Source: a virus
Direction: 5' to 3' (one strand)
DNA: 61,201 nt
IMG/VR virus record: IMGVR_UViG_3300042691_020681
Location: 1 to 61,201 of that record
The translations under genes were made by a program, and so were the position numbers. Under the pieces are notes generated by a model. That model saw nothing but the letters and a program-made list of their open reading frames with translations, was not told the DNA's origin and searched no databases. Shown piece after piece: positions 15,899 through 22,567 of the stretch. The stretch's first letter is position 1. Each line of letters starts with the position of its first letter.

Positions 15899-16204
15899 AT
15901 GAAGAACGCAATGGAGAAATCAGTGGAACCACGGGAGTTCGAACTACCACTGGAACTCCAGTTCTCAATGCGCAAGGCTGAGATGGTCGCCCAGGAAATG
16001 ACCTGGGAAGAATTGTATTCCGCACTCCTTAACCTCTACCACCAGCGTTTGATGGAGTGGCAGGCGGTCAAGGAGATCTTGGAAGACGAAAACATCAAGC
16101 TGGATTTTGATGTTCCAACTGATCTAGAACTGCAAGAACTCGCCGCTGCCTGCGCGTTTTACGAAGACAGCGACGAAGATGACGACGAGCTTCAGCCGTT
16201 CTGA
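15899..16204 (+). CDS. NblA-like protein with acidic C-terminal extension
   Basis: A 101-residue protein. Residues 14-62 follow the NblA pattern closely: FELPLELQFSMR, then M-T-x-E, and an L-x-L-Y-x-Q-R helix followed by a Lys-x-Ile-Leu. NblA proteins (about 55-65 residues) bind phycobiliproteins and the Clp protease and trigger phycobilisome breakdown; freshwater cyanophages are known to carry nblA. This one is longer and ends in an acidic tail (YEDSDEDDDEL). ATG 15899 is used; ATG 15911 is possible. The resemblance is by eye; an unrelated cyanophage helical protein is the alternative. Confidence 0.5.
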   Translation: MKNAMEKSVEPREFELPLELQFSMRKAEMVAQEMTWEELYSALLNLYHQRLMEWQAVKEILEDENIKLDFDVPTDLELQELAAACAFYEDSDEDDDELQPF

Positions 16205-16716
16205 ATCTCATCCAAACCAATAAGGCGATCCAGGTACCACCGTGCCTTCTTCAGTGATTCTGTCCCGCCTTTATGGCGCTCACGCCAAATATATTTCATG
16301 CAATTTGCCTTGCAGTAACCACGAAATTCTTCGATGGTTAAGGCCGCCTCAATGGCTTCGATGCATTCAATGCCCCCATCGGTGTAATGCGATGGATGGT
16401 TTACGGTATCCTCCGCAATCGTGGGACGCTCCTGGATCGTAAATACCGGATTGTCCTTACTTGCCCAGGGAACAGGACACACTCCCCCTGGGCAATCACT
16501 AACGAACTCGTCGTCTTCTACCGGCGCAAACCACGCCTTTTCGCTGACAACTCCTTCTCCCCCTCTGGCACTGCTTCCAGTTCCATTACCAGAGTCCTTG
16601 GCTTCGGGCTGGCTCCCATTGCCACTCCCTCCTCGGCTGATGGAATGTAACCCGTCAGACCCGGACGACGACCCTCCGCCAATGACAAGTTCTGTCTCTC
16701 GTTCCCTTCTTGACAT
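16192..16716 (-). CDS. DUF3310-domain protein (SaV-like, putative nucleotide-kinase-related)
   Basis: A 174-residue protein. The last 75 residues carry the DUF3310 pattern: VNHPSHYTDGGIECIEAIEA, a YCKANCMKYIWRE helix, and a SLKKARWYLDRLI end. This domain is common in phages and sometimes labelled SaV-like nucleotide kinase; its activity is not established. Residues 1-60 are a Ser/Gly-rich low-complexity leader. Only ATG 16716 is available in frame, and it lies inside another open frame (16518-16865), so a frameshift joining the two is possible. Its 3' end overlaps the NblA-like gene by 13 bases. Confidence 0.75.
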   Translation of the reverse strand: MSRRERETELVIGGGSSSGSDGLHSISRGGSGNGSQPEAKDSGNGTGSSARGGEGVVSEKAWFAPVEDDEFVSDCPGGVCPVPWASKDNPVFTIQERPTIAEDTVNHPSHYTDGGIECIEAIEAALTIEEFRGYCKANCMKYIWRERHKGGTESLKKARWYLDRLIGLDEIQNG

Positions 16717-16865
16717 GCCGCTAGCCCACGGTTGTACATGTCATATAAGGGTACATCATTTTCTTCGTTATCGAGTGGTTGACCGAAGTCTTCTTCCGTA
16801 AGACAGCGGCATTTCACTTCGTCCTGTACAAACGCATCCAAAAACCCTGCTGCGTTGTGCATCAT
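16518..16865 (-). CDS. overlapping open frame upstream of DUF3310 gene
   Basis: A 115-residue frame starting ATGATG at 16865, just across a short divergent gap from the gene at 16902. The first 55 residues (acidic, with DAFVQDEVKCRCLTEEDFG) look protein-like; the last 60 overlap the DUF3310 frame. It may be a short gene or the true N-terminus of the DUF3310 protein joined by a frameshift around 16560-16700. Confidence 0.4.
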   Translation of the reverse strand: MMHNAAGFLDAFVQDEVKCRCLTEEDFGQPLDNEENDVPLYDMYNRGLAACQEGNERQNLSLAEGRRPGLTGYIPSAEEGVAMGASPKPRTLVMELEAVPEGEKELSAKRRGLRR

Positions 16866-16901
16866 ATTCAGTACTTGAGTTACTCCTCTTACAATGATAC
16901 T

Positions 16902-17282
16902 ATGCCAAGATTCTTTGACCCCACTTACGATCCCAGGCAGGACTCTGGTAGTTCTGGTTCGGAAGTAACGGACCTTAATCCGGAACGTAATTACGACACG
17001 GACTTACGTCGTATCCCGGAACAAGAACGTCCTGATGTTGAAGCGATTAACGACAATCAAGCACGTGTTAAACGCTTCATTACTGCAGCTAAGACCGCTA
17101 ATAAGTTCCGCCAGAAGGCATCCATTGACGAGCCCACCCTCCGTGGTGAAACACCCCGTTCAGAAGCTGTGATTGGTGGTGTAGAAGTCCCCAGTACTGG
17201 CGATGAGTACGGCACTGTTGGCAGCGTTGGTTATGCCAAGAAGCCACGCCCGCAATCGGGGACCTTCTACGGTTTCAGCTAG
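16902..17282 (+). CDS. unknown protein, probable virion component
   Basis: A 126-residue protein (ATG 16902) with a start near MPRFFDPTYDP, a charged, Asp/Arg-rich middle and a Gly/Pro-rich end. A TACAAT box lies seven bases before the ATG with TTGAGT further upstream, so the message may have almost no leader. It is convergent with the minus-strand gene that ends at 17279. No family recognised. Confidence 0.5.
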   Translation: MPRFFDPTYDPRQDSGSSGSEVTDLNPERNYDTDLRRIPEQERPDVEAINDNQARVKRFITAAKTANKFRQKASIDEPTLRGETPRSEAVIGGVEVPSTGDEYGTVGSVGYAKKPRPQSGTFYGFS

Positions 17283-17485
17283 CTCCAGGTCTGGCTTAGA
17301 TCCTCTAGATCCAAGGCGTCCTGCAGCTGGCCCAGCGTGTCCTGCAGTGCATTCAATACCCACTGCATGTTCTCAGAGCGGAATCGCCCCAGAGCAGAAG
17401 ACAGTTCCTGGTTCTCAAGAAACACAACTTGCTTTTCCAGGATTTCGAGGATGTCCATCCTCTGCTCAAGGTTTTCGCGATTCAT
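17279..17485 (-). CDS. small helical protein, unknown
   Basis: A 68-residue protein made almost entirely of Leu/Glu/Gln helices, likely a coiled coil (LEILEKQVVFLENQEL and LQDTLGQLQDALDL segments). It follows the dCTP deaminase gene by two bases and overlaps the convergent gene's stop by four. May be a small regulator or adaptor; no family known. Confidence 0.6.
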   Translation of the reverse strand: MNRENLEQRMDILEILEKQVVFLENQELSSALGRFRSENMQWVLNALQDTLGQLQDALDLEDLSQTWS

Positions 17486-17487
17486 GA

Positions 17488-18075
17488 TCAGGCCTTCGAG
17501 TAGACGACTTCTTGCGCCTGGTTCTGATACTTGCCCTTCCGGTCCTGGTACGACACCTCACAGGGAGTGCCACGCAGGAACAGCAGTTGGATGATGCCTT
17601 CGTTGGCGTAGATGCGGTTGAACTGACCGGTGGCGTTACTGATCTCCAGAGTCAGGTAACCCTCCCAGCCGGCCTCTGCCGGGGTGATGTTGGCAATGAT
17701 GCCGGAGCGTGCGTAACTGCTCTTGCCCATGGCAATCACGGTCACGTCCTGGGGCAGCTTGAGACGTTCTTCTGCCACTGCCAAGCAGTAGCCATAGGGC
17801 GGCAGCAGGAAGTACTGGCCCTTCTCGTCCTCCAGCAGCTCAGAATCCGACAGAATCTTGGGGTTGAAGTCCTTGGGATCCGATACGCCTTCCTGGATTC
17901 GACCGAAAATCAAGCATTGCTTAGGTGAAAGGCGGATGTCGTACCCATAGGAGCTAAGTCCATAGCTCAAGATACGGCGTCCACTTTCTTCATTCACGAG
18001 ATGATCGGTGAACGGTTCGATCATCCCTTGTTCCAGGGCAAAGTTCTTGATTTCGGCGTCGCAAAGGATTCCCAT
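17488..18075 (-). CDS. dcd: dCTP deaminase
   Basis: A 195-residue protein matching Dcd over its whole length: SYGYDIRLSPK near residue 43, a CLAVAEERLKLP strand, GKSSYARSGI, the AGWEGYLTLEISN catalytic strand with its conserved Glu, and a C-terminal QLLFLRG strand. Dcd converts dCTP to dUTP, feeding thymidylate synthesis; ThyX is encoded at 59.1 kb in the same window. Length is normal for the family. It is in a minus-strand run with the Dam-like gene and HTH protein. Confidence 0.9.
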   Translation of the reverse strand: MGILCDAEIKNFALEQGMIEPFTDHLVNEESGRRILSYGLSSYGYDIRLSPKQCLIFGRIQEGVSDPKDFNPKILSDSELLEDEKGQYFLLPPYGYCLAVAEERLKLPQDVTVIAMGKSSYARSGIIANITPAEAGWEGYLTLEISNATGQFNRIYANEGIIQLLFLRGTPCEVSYQDRKGKYQNQAQEVVYSKA

Positions 18076-18108
18076 AGATCCCAGTAATCGTCCTTAACTA
18101 TACCGAAT

Positions 18109-18696
18109 TCAGTAGATAACGCGTCCAAATTGCTCGTATGTATCGATGAATTTCATGGTCGCCGCACCGGAGTTGCCCTTTGGTTGTAAATACACCACAA
18201 ATGAGCTGCATGTCCTATGCTGCCCAAGTCCTTCGCTTGTGTTCTTGATCAGTGTTGGCACTGTCTTCAAGAAACAGATTGGGAAATCAAAGATCTTCTG
18301 CTCGTAACGGATCATGTCAGGGCAGTTGGTAAAGTAGATGGCCTGCTCTACCTCATCCGCTAACCACTTTTTGTACAGCTGACGGAACCACACAGCATGG
18401 GACGATACCAAGCTTGGTGATGAAGCCCTGGTAAGTTTCCATTTATCTAAACGTTTGTCAAAGTAGTAGCAACCGCTGGGCGGGAAGAGATACACACGCC
18501 CAAACCACTGCTGCATATTCAGGCCATCTTGTTGTGGACTGAAGAACTGATCGGCCTGCACAAATTCCTGCGCCACCCTGGAGCTAGCAGGATCTAGGTC
18601 AATACCGCTCATGACCAAATTGGCAGCCTGCACCAATTCAGTGGGTGTGATCAGCTCTAAATCTTCTTTGCGACCGGTGACCCGACGAATGGTCAT
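18109..18696 (-). CDS. Dam-like N6-adenine methyltransferase with altered catalytic motif
   Basis: A 195-residue protein. Residues 13-75 match the phage DNA N-6-adenine-methyltransferase family: ELITPTELV, then GIDLDPASS (32-39), DGLNMQQWFGRVY. Where the family has N-P-P-[YFW], this one has FPPS (71-74). That change should damage or alter the base-flipping catalytic step. The C-terminal half keeps the general fold pattern (YKKWLADEVEQAIYFTN). It overlaps the next upstream gene by four bases. It may be inactive, act on another target, or be a regulatory relic. Confidence 0.65.
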   Translation of the reverse strand: MTIRRVTGRKEDLELITPTELVQAANLVMSGIDLDPASSRVAQEFVQADQFFSPQQDGLNMQQWFGRVYLFPPSGCYYFDKRLDKWKLTRASSPSLVSSHAVWFRQLYKKWLADEVEQAIYFTNCPDMIRYEQKIFDFPICFLKTVPTLIKNTSEGLGQHRTCSSFVVYLQPKGNSGAATMKFIDTYEQFGRVIY

Positions 18697-19076
18697 GCGT
18701 CCACCACCTTGTTGTAATCAATTTCGATATAACGGATTCCTTCTTCGTCATTGATGACGTACCCAGCCTTCTCCTCTGGATCAATCTTCTGTGCTGCTTC
18801 CAGGATGCGACGGAAGGTTTCAACCAAATCATGGTTGTTATCCCGTTCAAACGCTTCTTTTGCGCTGTTTAGCTCCTCTAGCGTCATGTAAACCACCCCA
18901 CGCTCCTGCTTGGGCTGGAAGCACATCACACCAGGACCTTCCGCCTGCCAAAATCTGTAGTACATCTCACCCATGTCACCAAGAATGAAGTCAACCGTTT
19001 GGTTGAGCATCTTGGCTTTGGTCTCCGTCACATCACCGTCCAGTGCTGCATGAATCAATTTCTCGCGACGGTTCAT
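18693..19076 (-). CDS. unknown acidic protein
   Basis: A 127-residue acidic protein with helices and a beta end (GYVINDEEGIRYIEIDY). It overlaps the Dam-like gene by four bases and the preceding gene by 44. Its position in the Dcd/Dam/HTH operon suggests a role in nucleotide or DNA metabolism. No motif recognised. Confidence 0.6.
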   Translation of the reverse strand: MNRREKLIHAALDGDVTETKAKMLNQTVDFILGDMGEMYYRFWQAEGPGVMCFQPKQERGVVYMTLEELNSAKEAFERDNNHDLVETFRRILEAAQKIDPEEKAGYVINDEEGIRYIEIDYNKVVDA

Positions 19077-19533
19077 GTTCTATCAATCCTTGGCGTAGAA
19101 GCGATTCTAGAAGCTTAGGAAGTGGTTTGTAAATCACAACAAGCTTGCCGAGGTTGCCGCGTTTCTTTACAAGTTTTCCAGATTCGTCCCGTAGCTTGTC
19201 AAATTCGCCAGATCGGATAAGATATTCGGCCACGCAACGTAACCGCCGCTTCAGGGGCAGTTCTGCCTGGGGGAACTTCCCACAGATTGTGTCCGGTTCC
19301 ATATCAACGAAGGCCAGACGCAATCGATTGGCAAGCGTCATGCCGGAATTGGCGTCCTCTTCTTCGTAGTTGCGAACATTCTCTAAGTACCGCTGCAGGC
19401 ACTCATTATCGAACGAGCCGGAGGGTGGGAAGAAATCTTCCACCTGCTTGAACAGCGATACTGGCAACAGCTCAGCTGCGTTCTCAATCGTAATGACAGC
19501 CAGGTCCAGACCTTGGAAACGGTTTGAAATCAT
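19033..19533 (-). CDS. unknown protein
   Basis: A 166-residue protein, mixed charge, with a Pro/Phe motif (VEDFFPPSGSFDNECL) and a basic KLVKKRGNLGKLVVIYK segment near the end that may bind nucleic acid. It overlaps the HTH gene upstream by four bases. No family recognised. Confidence 0.55.
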   Translation of the reverse strand: MISNRFQGLDLAVITIENAAELLPVSLFKQVEDFFPPSGSFDNECLQRYLENVRNYEEEDANSGMTLANRLRLAFVDMEPDTICGKFPQAELPLKRRLRCVAEYLIRSGEFDKLRDESGKLVKKRGNLGKLVVIYKPLPKLLESLLRQGLIEHEPSREIDSCSTGR

Positions 19534-19937
19534 TCAAGTTTCTCCTGGGTGGACTTATACTTCTTGCCATAGAAGTCCTCAAGGGCAATGTCCTTATTTT
19601 TAGAGAAGGACATCACCAGGAAATTCCAAGGGATTCGGATCACGGCTTTACGGCCAGGATCTGGTGACACATTGACGTAATGAATGCCTTCAGTCCAACC
19701 CTTGGCTGCATCTTTCTTGCCGATGGCAATCCAGTTGCGAATGGTTTGATCGGATACTGCCAGTCGCCTGGCGCACTCCTCTGTTGAGATGTACTCATCA
19801 GCGAACGCCTGGGGGTTCATCTTATCTGTCTCCTCCGTCTGGTACCTGCTATGCCACATGGACGCCAGGATGTTACGGACGCCTTTCAGTTCGAACGCAA
19901 TATCTTCCAATCCCTTGCGAATTCCGAACGTGGCCAT
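19530..19937 (-). CDS. helix-turn-helix DNA-binding protein
   Basis: A 135-residue protein. Residues 49-73 form a MerR/excisionase-type HTH (YISTEECARRLAVSDQTIRN then W-I-x-I-G-K-K), followed by a wing-like region with IRIPWNFLV. It heads the minus-strand operon that includes Dcd and the Dam-like gene, divergent from the membrane protein at 19993, so it may regulate that intergenic region. Confidence 0.7.
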   Translation of the reverse strand: MATFGIRKGLEDIAFELKGVRNILASMWHSRYQTEETDKMNPQAFADEYISTEECARRLAVSDQTIRNWIAIGKKDAAKGWTEGIHYVNVSPDPGRKAVIRIPWNFLVMSFSKNKDIALEDFYGKKYKSTQEKLE

Positions 19938-19992
19938 CGTTTCAACTCTTTTGTTTAGATGCTAGTGTGTGGGAAAACCGTTTGCATTATCA

Positions 19993-20373
19993 ATGGAAGA
20001 GCAAATTACTTCCAGTATCCCTCCTCAAGTTCAACCTGAAGGGAATGTACCCATTCCTGGTGTGCTGACCCCTGAAGCTCTGGAGATGCTGAAGGCTCGG
20101 GCTCGGGAAGAAGCCATTCGTATGACGATTCTTCAGCAACAAATGGCACGTCCGGTACAAGAGGAGCAACCCATTGCTCAGCCAGTGGTTCCAGCCAGCC
20201 AGAAGATTGAGATTCCAACGCCGCAGCCTCAGTTTGTTTATTTGCGCCGCAACTTGACCGTTGCAGAACTGATTGTTGTATTTGCTATTGCTTGCGGTAT
20301 CGTGACCGGCGTTCAAGCAACCTGGAATTTTGTATCTAACTCCTTACCTCGGATTGAAATCAAGGCCCGGTAG
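19993..20373 (+). CDS. small membrane protein with Pro/Gln-rich N-terminus
   Basis: A 126-residue protein (ATG 19993). Residues 10-80 are Pro/Gln-rich and probably disordered; residues 89-108 are one hydrophobic helix (AELIVVFAIACGIVTGV), and the C-terminus is short and basic. It could be a virion-anchoring or inner-membrane protein; a holin role is possible but unsupported. It lies immediately before the tail-fibre group. Confidence 0.55.
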   Translation: MEEQITSSIPPQVQPEGNVPIPGVLTPEALEMLKARAREEAIRMTILQQQMARPVQEEQPIAQPVVPASQKIEIPTPQPQFVYLRRNLTVAELIVVFAIACGIVTGVQATWNFVSNSLPRIEIKAR

Positions 20374-20390
20374 GTTAAACACACTGCGAC

Positions 20391-20396
20391 TATAAT
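20391..20396 (+). promoter_or_regulatory. TATAAT -10-like element
   Basis: A perfect TATAAT is 31 bases before GTG 20427. The same spacing is found at 22158 before the next fibre gene, which supports function. No strong -35 is visible. Confidence 0.45.
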
Positions 20397-20426
20397 TCAT
20401 TTTATAGGGTTTGTGTGATTTAATAG

Positions 20427-22151
20427 GTGGCCAACAGACGGATATCCGAGTTACAGGAGATCGCCGGTCTTGACCTAGCGGATGGCGACCTATTGACGGT
20501 CGTTAAGGTCGCAGAGGTTGACCCTGCGATCAAAAACAAGAAACTAACAATATCTGGTACTCGTACATACCTTAATGTGTACTACCTCCCCCGCACTGGG
20601 GGTACAGTTAGCGGTTCCGTTACGGTCCAGAACGACCTAACGGTATCCGGTAATGCCAACCTGAACTCTCTGACGGTTACTGGCAGCATTGTTTTTGCCA
20701 ACCTGACGGTTCAAAACAATCTCACCGTCAGTGGCACCATCAGTGGTAACACAATCACTGGTGAAAGTATTGCCGCACCCCTGGTTACTTCAGCCAGTGG
20801 TCGTTTCACCGATGTCACTGGTGCTACAGCACGCTACACCTCTGGCACCTTCCAGACACTCAGTGGCAACTTCATCACTGGTGTGACGATCACCACCTTT
20901 ACAGGTGGTTTCTCGAACATCGTTTATTCCAATACTGTCAGCGGTGTCACAATCACCGGTACGACGGTCAACGCAAGCAGTGGCGTCTACACCACTCAGC
21001 TTTCTGGTGCTGCCATCACTGGTAATACCGTTAGCGCGACCACAGGTACGTTCCAAACCCTGGTCACGAGTGGTCAAACCATTGGCGGCAACGTCACCGT
21101 CAGTGGCACTCTGAATGTTTCTGGCATTGGCACCTTTGCTTCTGGTGTCAATGTCGCTGGCACTCTCAGTGGCACGACCGTTACTGGTACCAACGCTCAG
21201 TTTACCAACATCACCGGTTCCACCATTGTTGGTACCACCACGGTTTCTGGTGCAACTGTTACTGGTAACACGGGTAACTTCAGTAATCTCAACGCCATCA
21301 GCGGTGTCTTTAGCACCCAGCTTTCTGGCGCCACAATCACCGGCAATACCGGTAACTTCACGACAATCAACGCAATCACCGCCGTCTTTGAGACCGGGAT
21401 TGTTAAGCAAAACATTACGGTCACTGGCAACATTGCAACCAGTGGTACCCTCACCGTTGGTCAGACGGCAACAATTGCTTCTGGCTTAACCGTCACCAAC
21501 GGTACGATCTCTGGTGTTACCTTTACTGGTACCACTGGTCAATTCACCAACCTGGTAGGGATTGGTGGATCGTTCACCACACTAACCGGCACGACGGTTA
21601 CCGGTGGTACGGCCAACTTCAACAACGGTAATTTCACTGGCACCCTGAGTGGCGCCACAATTACCGGCAACGTCGGCAACTTCACCAACATCGTTGGTAT
21701 CGGTGGTTCGTTCACGACACTGACTGGTACCACCATTACCGGTGGCACGGGTCAGTTCACCAACATCACCGCGATTGGCGGCAACTTCACGACGCTGACC
21801 GGCACCACAGTTACGGGTGGTACTGCCAATTTCAATAACGGCAATTTCACTGGCACCCTCAGCGGTGCAACGGTGACTGGCCAGGTGGGTCAGTTCACCA
21901 GTATCACTGGTATCGGCGCTGGCTTCACAACTGTGACCGGTGGCACTGGCATCTTCACCACCAGTGTTTCTGGCACCACGATCACCGGTAATACGGTCCA
22001 AGGCACCTCTGGGATCTTCCAATACCTGAGCGGTGCGACGGTTACAGGTATCAGCGGCTCGTTCTTGAATCTGTTGGTCAGCGGTTCTCCAGTTGCATCG
22101 CAATCGTACGCAGATAACACTGCAATCGTATTTGCAATTGCTCTCGGATGA
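20427..22151 (+). CDS. repetitive tail fibre protein
   Basis: A 574-residue protein (GTG 20427). Residues 1-55 form the conserved cyanophage-type attachment start (RRISELQEIAGLDLADGD, NKKLTISGTRTYL). The rest is many imperfect repeats of the form TG-x-F-x-x-L/I-x-[GT]-x-[TS]-GATITGN, which should fold as a triple-stranded beta fibre. Two longer blocks (21561-21670 and 21773-21880) are almost identical as protein but differ at synonymous sites. No chaperone domain is at the end, unlike the fibres at 22568 and 47885. Confidence 0.8.
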   Translation: MANRRISELQEIAGLDLADGDLLTVVKVAEVDPAIKNKKLTISGTRTYLNVYYLPRTGGTVSGSVTVQNDLTVSGNANLNSLTVTGSIVFANLTVQNNLTVSGTISGNTITGESIAAPLVTSASGRFTDVTGATARYTSGTFQTLSGNFITGVTITTFTGGFSNIVYSNTVSGVTITGTTVNASSGVYTTQLSGAAITGNTVSATTGTFQTLVTSGQTIGGNVTVSGTLNVSGIGTFASGVNVAGTLSGTTVTGTNAQFTNITGSTIVGTTTVSGATVTGNTGNFSNLNAISGVFSTQLSGATITGNTGNFTTINAITAVFETGIVKQNITVTGNIATSGTLTVGQTATIASGLTVTNGTISGVTFTGTTGQFTNLVGIGGSFTTLTGTTVTGGTANFNNGNFTGTLSGATITGNVGNFTNIVGIGGSFTTLTGTTITGGTGQFTNITAIGGNFTTLTGTTVTGGTANFNNGNFTGTLSGATVTGQVGQFTSITGIGAGFTTVTGGTGIFTTSVSGTTITGNTVQGTSGIFQYLSGATVTGISGSFLNLLVSGSPVASQSYADNTAIVFAIALG

Positions 22152-22157
22152 TCCGCT

Positions 22158-22191
22158 TATAATTAATGAAACTGTGTAAGTACCTATAAAT
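22158..22191 (+). promoter_or_regulatory. TATAAT and TATAAATA elements
   Basis: TATAAT (22158-22163) lies 31 bases before ATG 22194, and TATAAATA (22184-22191) lies two bases before it. The latter matches a T4-type late core but would leave no leader, so the former is the likelier -10. Confidence 0.4.
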
Positions 22192-22193
22192 AC

Positions 22194-22565
22194 ATGGCCC
22201 GTTTTGTATCGGTCGTTAGGCAAAGTATTGCGAGCGGTTCTACCTCTCCGACGGTCATTATTTCTGGTACTTCCAACTCCAGTGGTGTACCAGCTAATAC
22301 CTATGGTGTGATCCTCAGCATCCTTGCTTCTAACACCACCGCCAACTCACAGAACGTCACTGTTCAACTCATCAAATCTGGCGGTACTCCCACAGGTTCT
22401 CTCATCACCTCTGGCACCGTACCCAACCAGTCTTCTCTTGAATTCATGACCGGTAATAAGGTCATCGTTCAATCGGAAGATGTGATCCGCGCTTATGCAG
22501 GAACCGGTAGCGCCGTTGACGTTACCATCTCCTACATGCTGAACCCTCAAGATAATACGATCTGA
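22194..22565 (+). CDS. small fibre-associated virion protein
   Basis: A 123-residue, Ser/Thr/Val/Gly-rich beta-type protein with almost no charged residues, between two fibre genes. It resembles a compact jelly-roll fibre component or cap. The next gene begins two bases after the stop. No named family recognised. Confidence 0.55.
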   Translation: MARFVSVVRQSIASGSTSPTVIISGTSNSSGVPANTYGVILSILASNTTANSQNVTVQLIKSGGTPTGSLITSGTVPNQSSLEFMTGNKVIVQSEDVIRAYAGTGSAVDVTISYMLNPQDNTI

Positions 22566-22567
22566 TC

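Noticed and set aside
22184-22191. T4-type late promoter TATAAATA before 22194
   Set aside because: It would leave no leader, and similar cores are too few in the window to support a T4-type late system; kept only as part of a mixed element.
20790-22223. Minus-strand open frames opposite the repetitive fibre
   Set aside because: Produced by the Gly/Thr/Ser repeats on the other strand; no independent signals.
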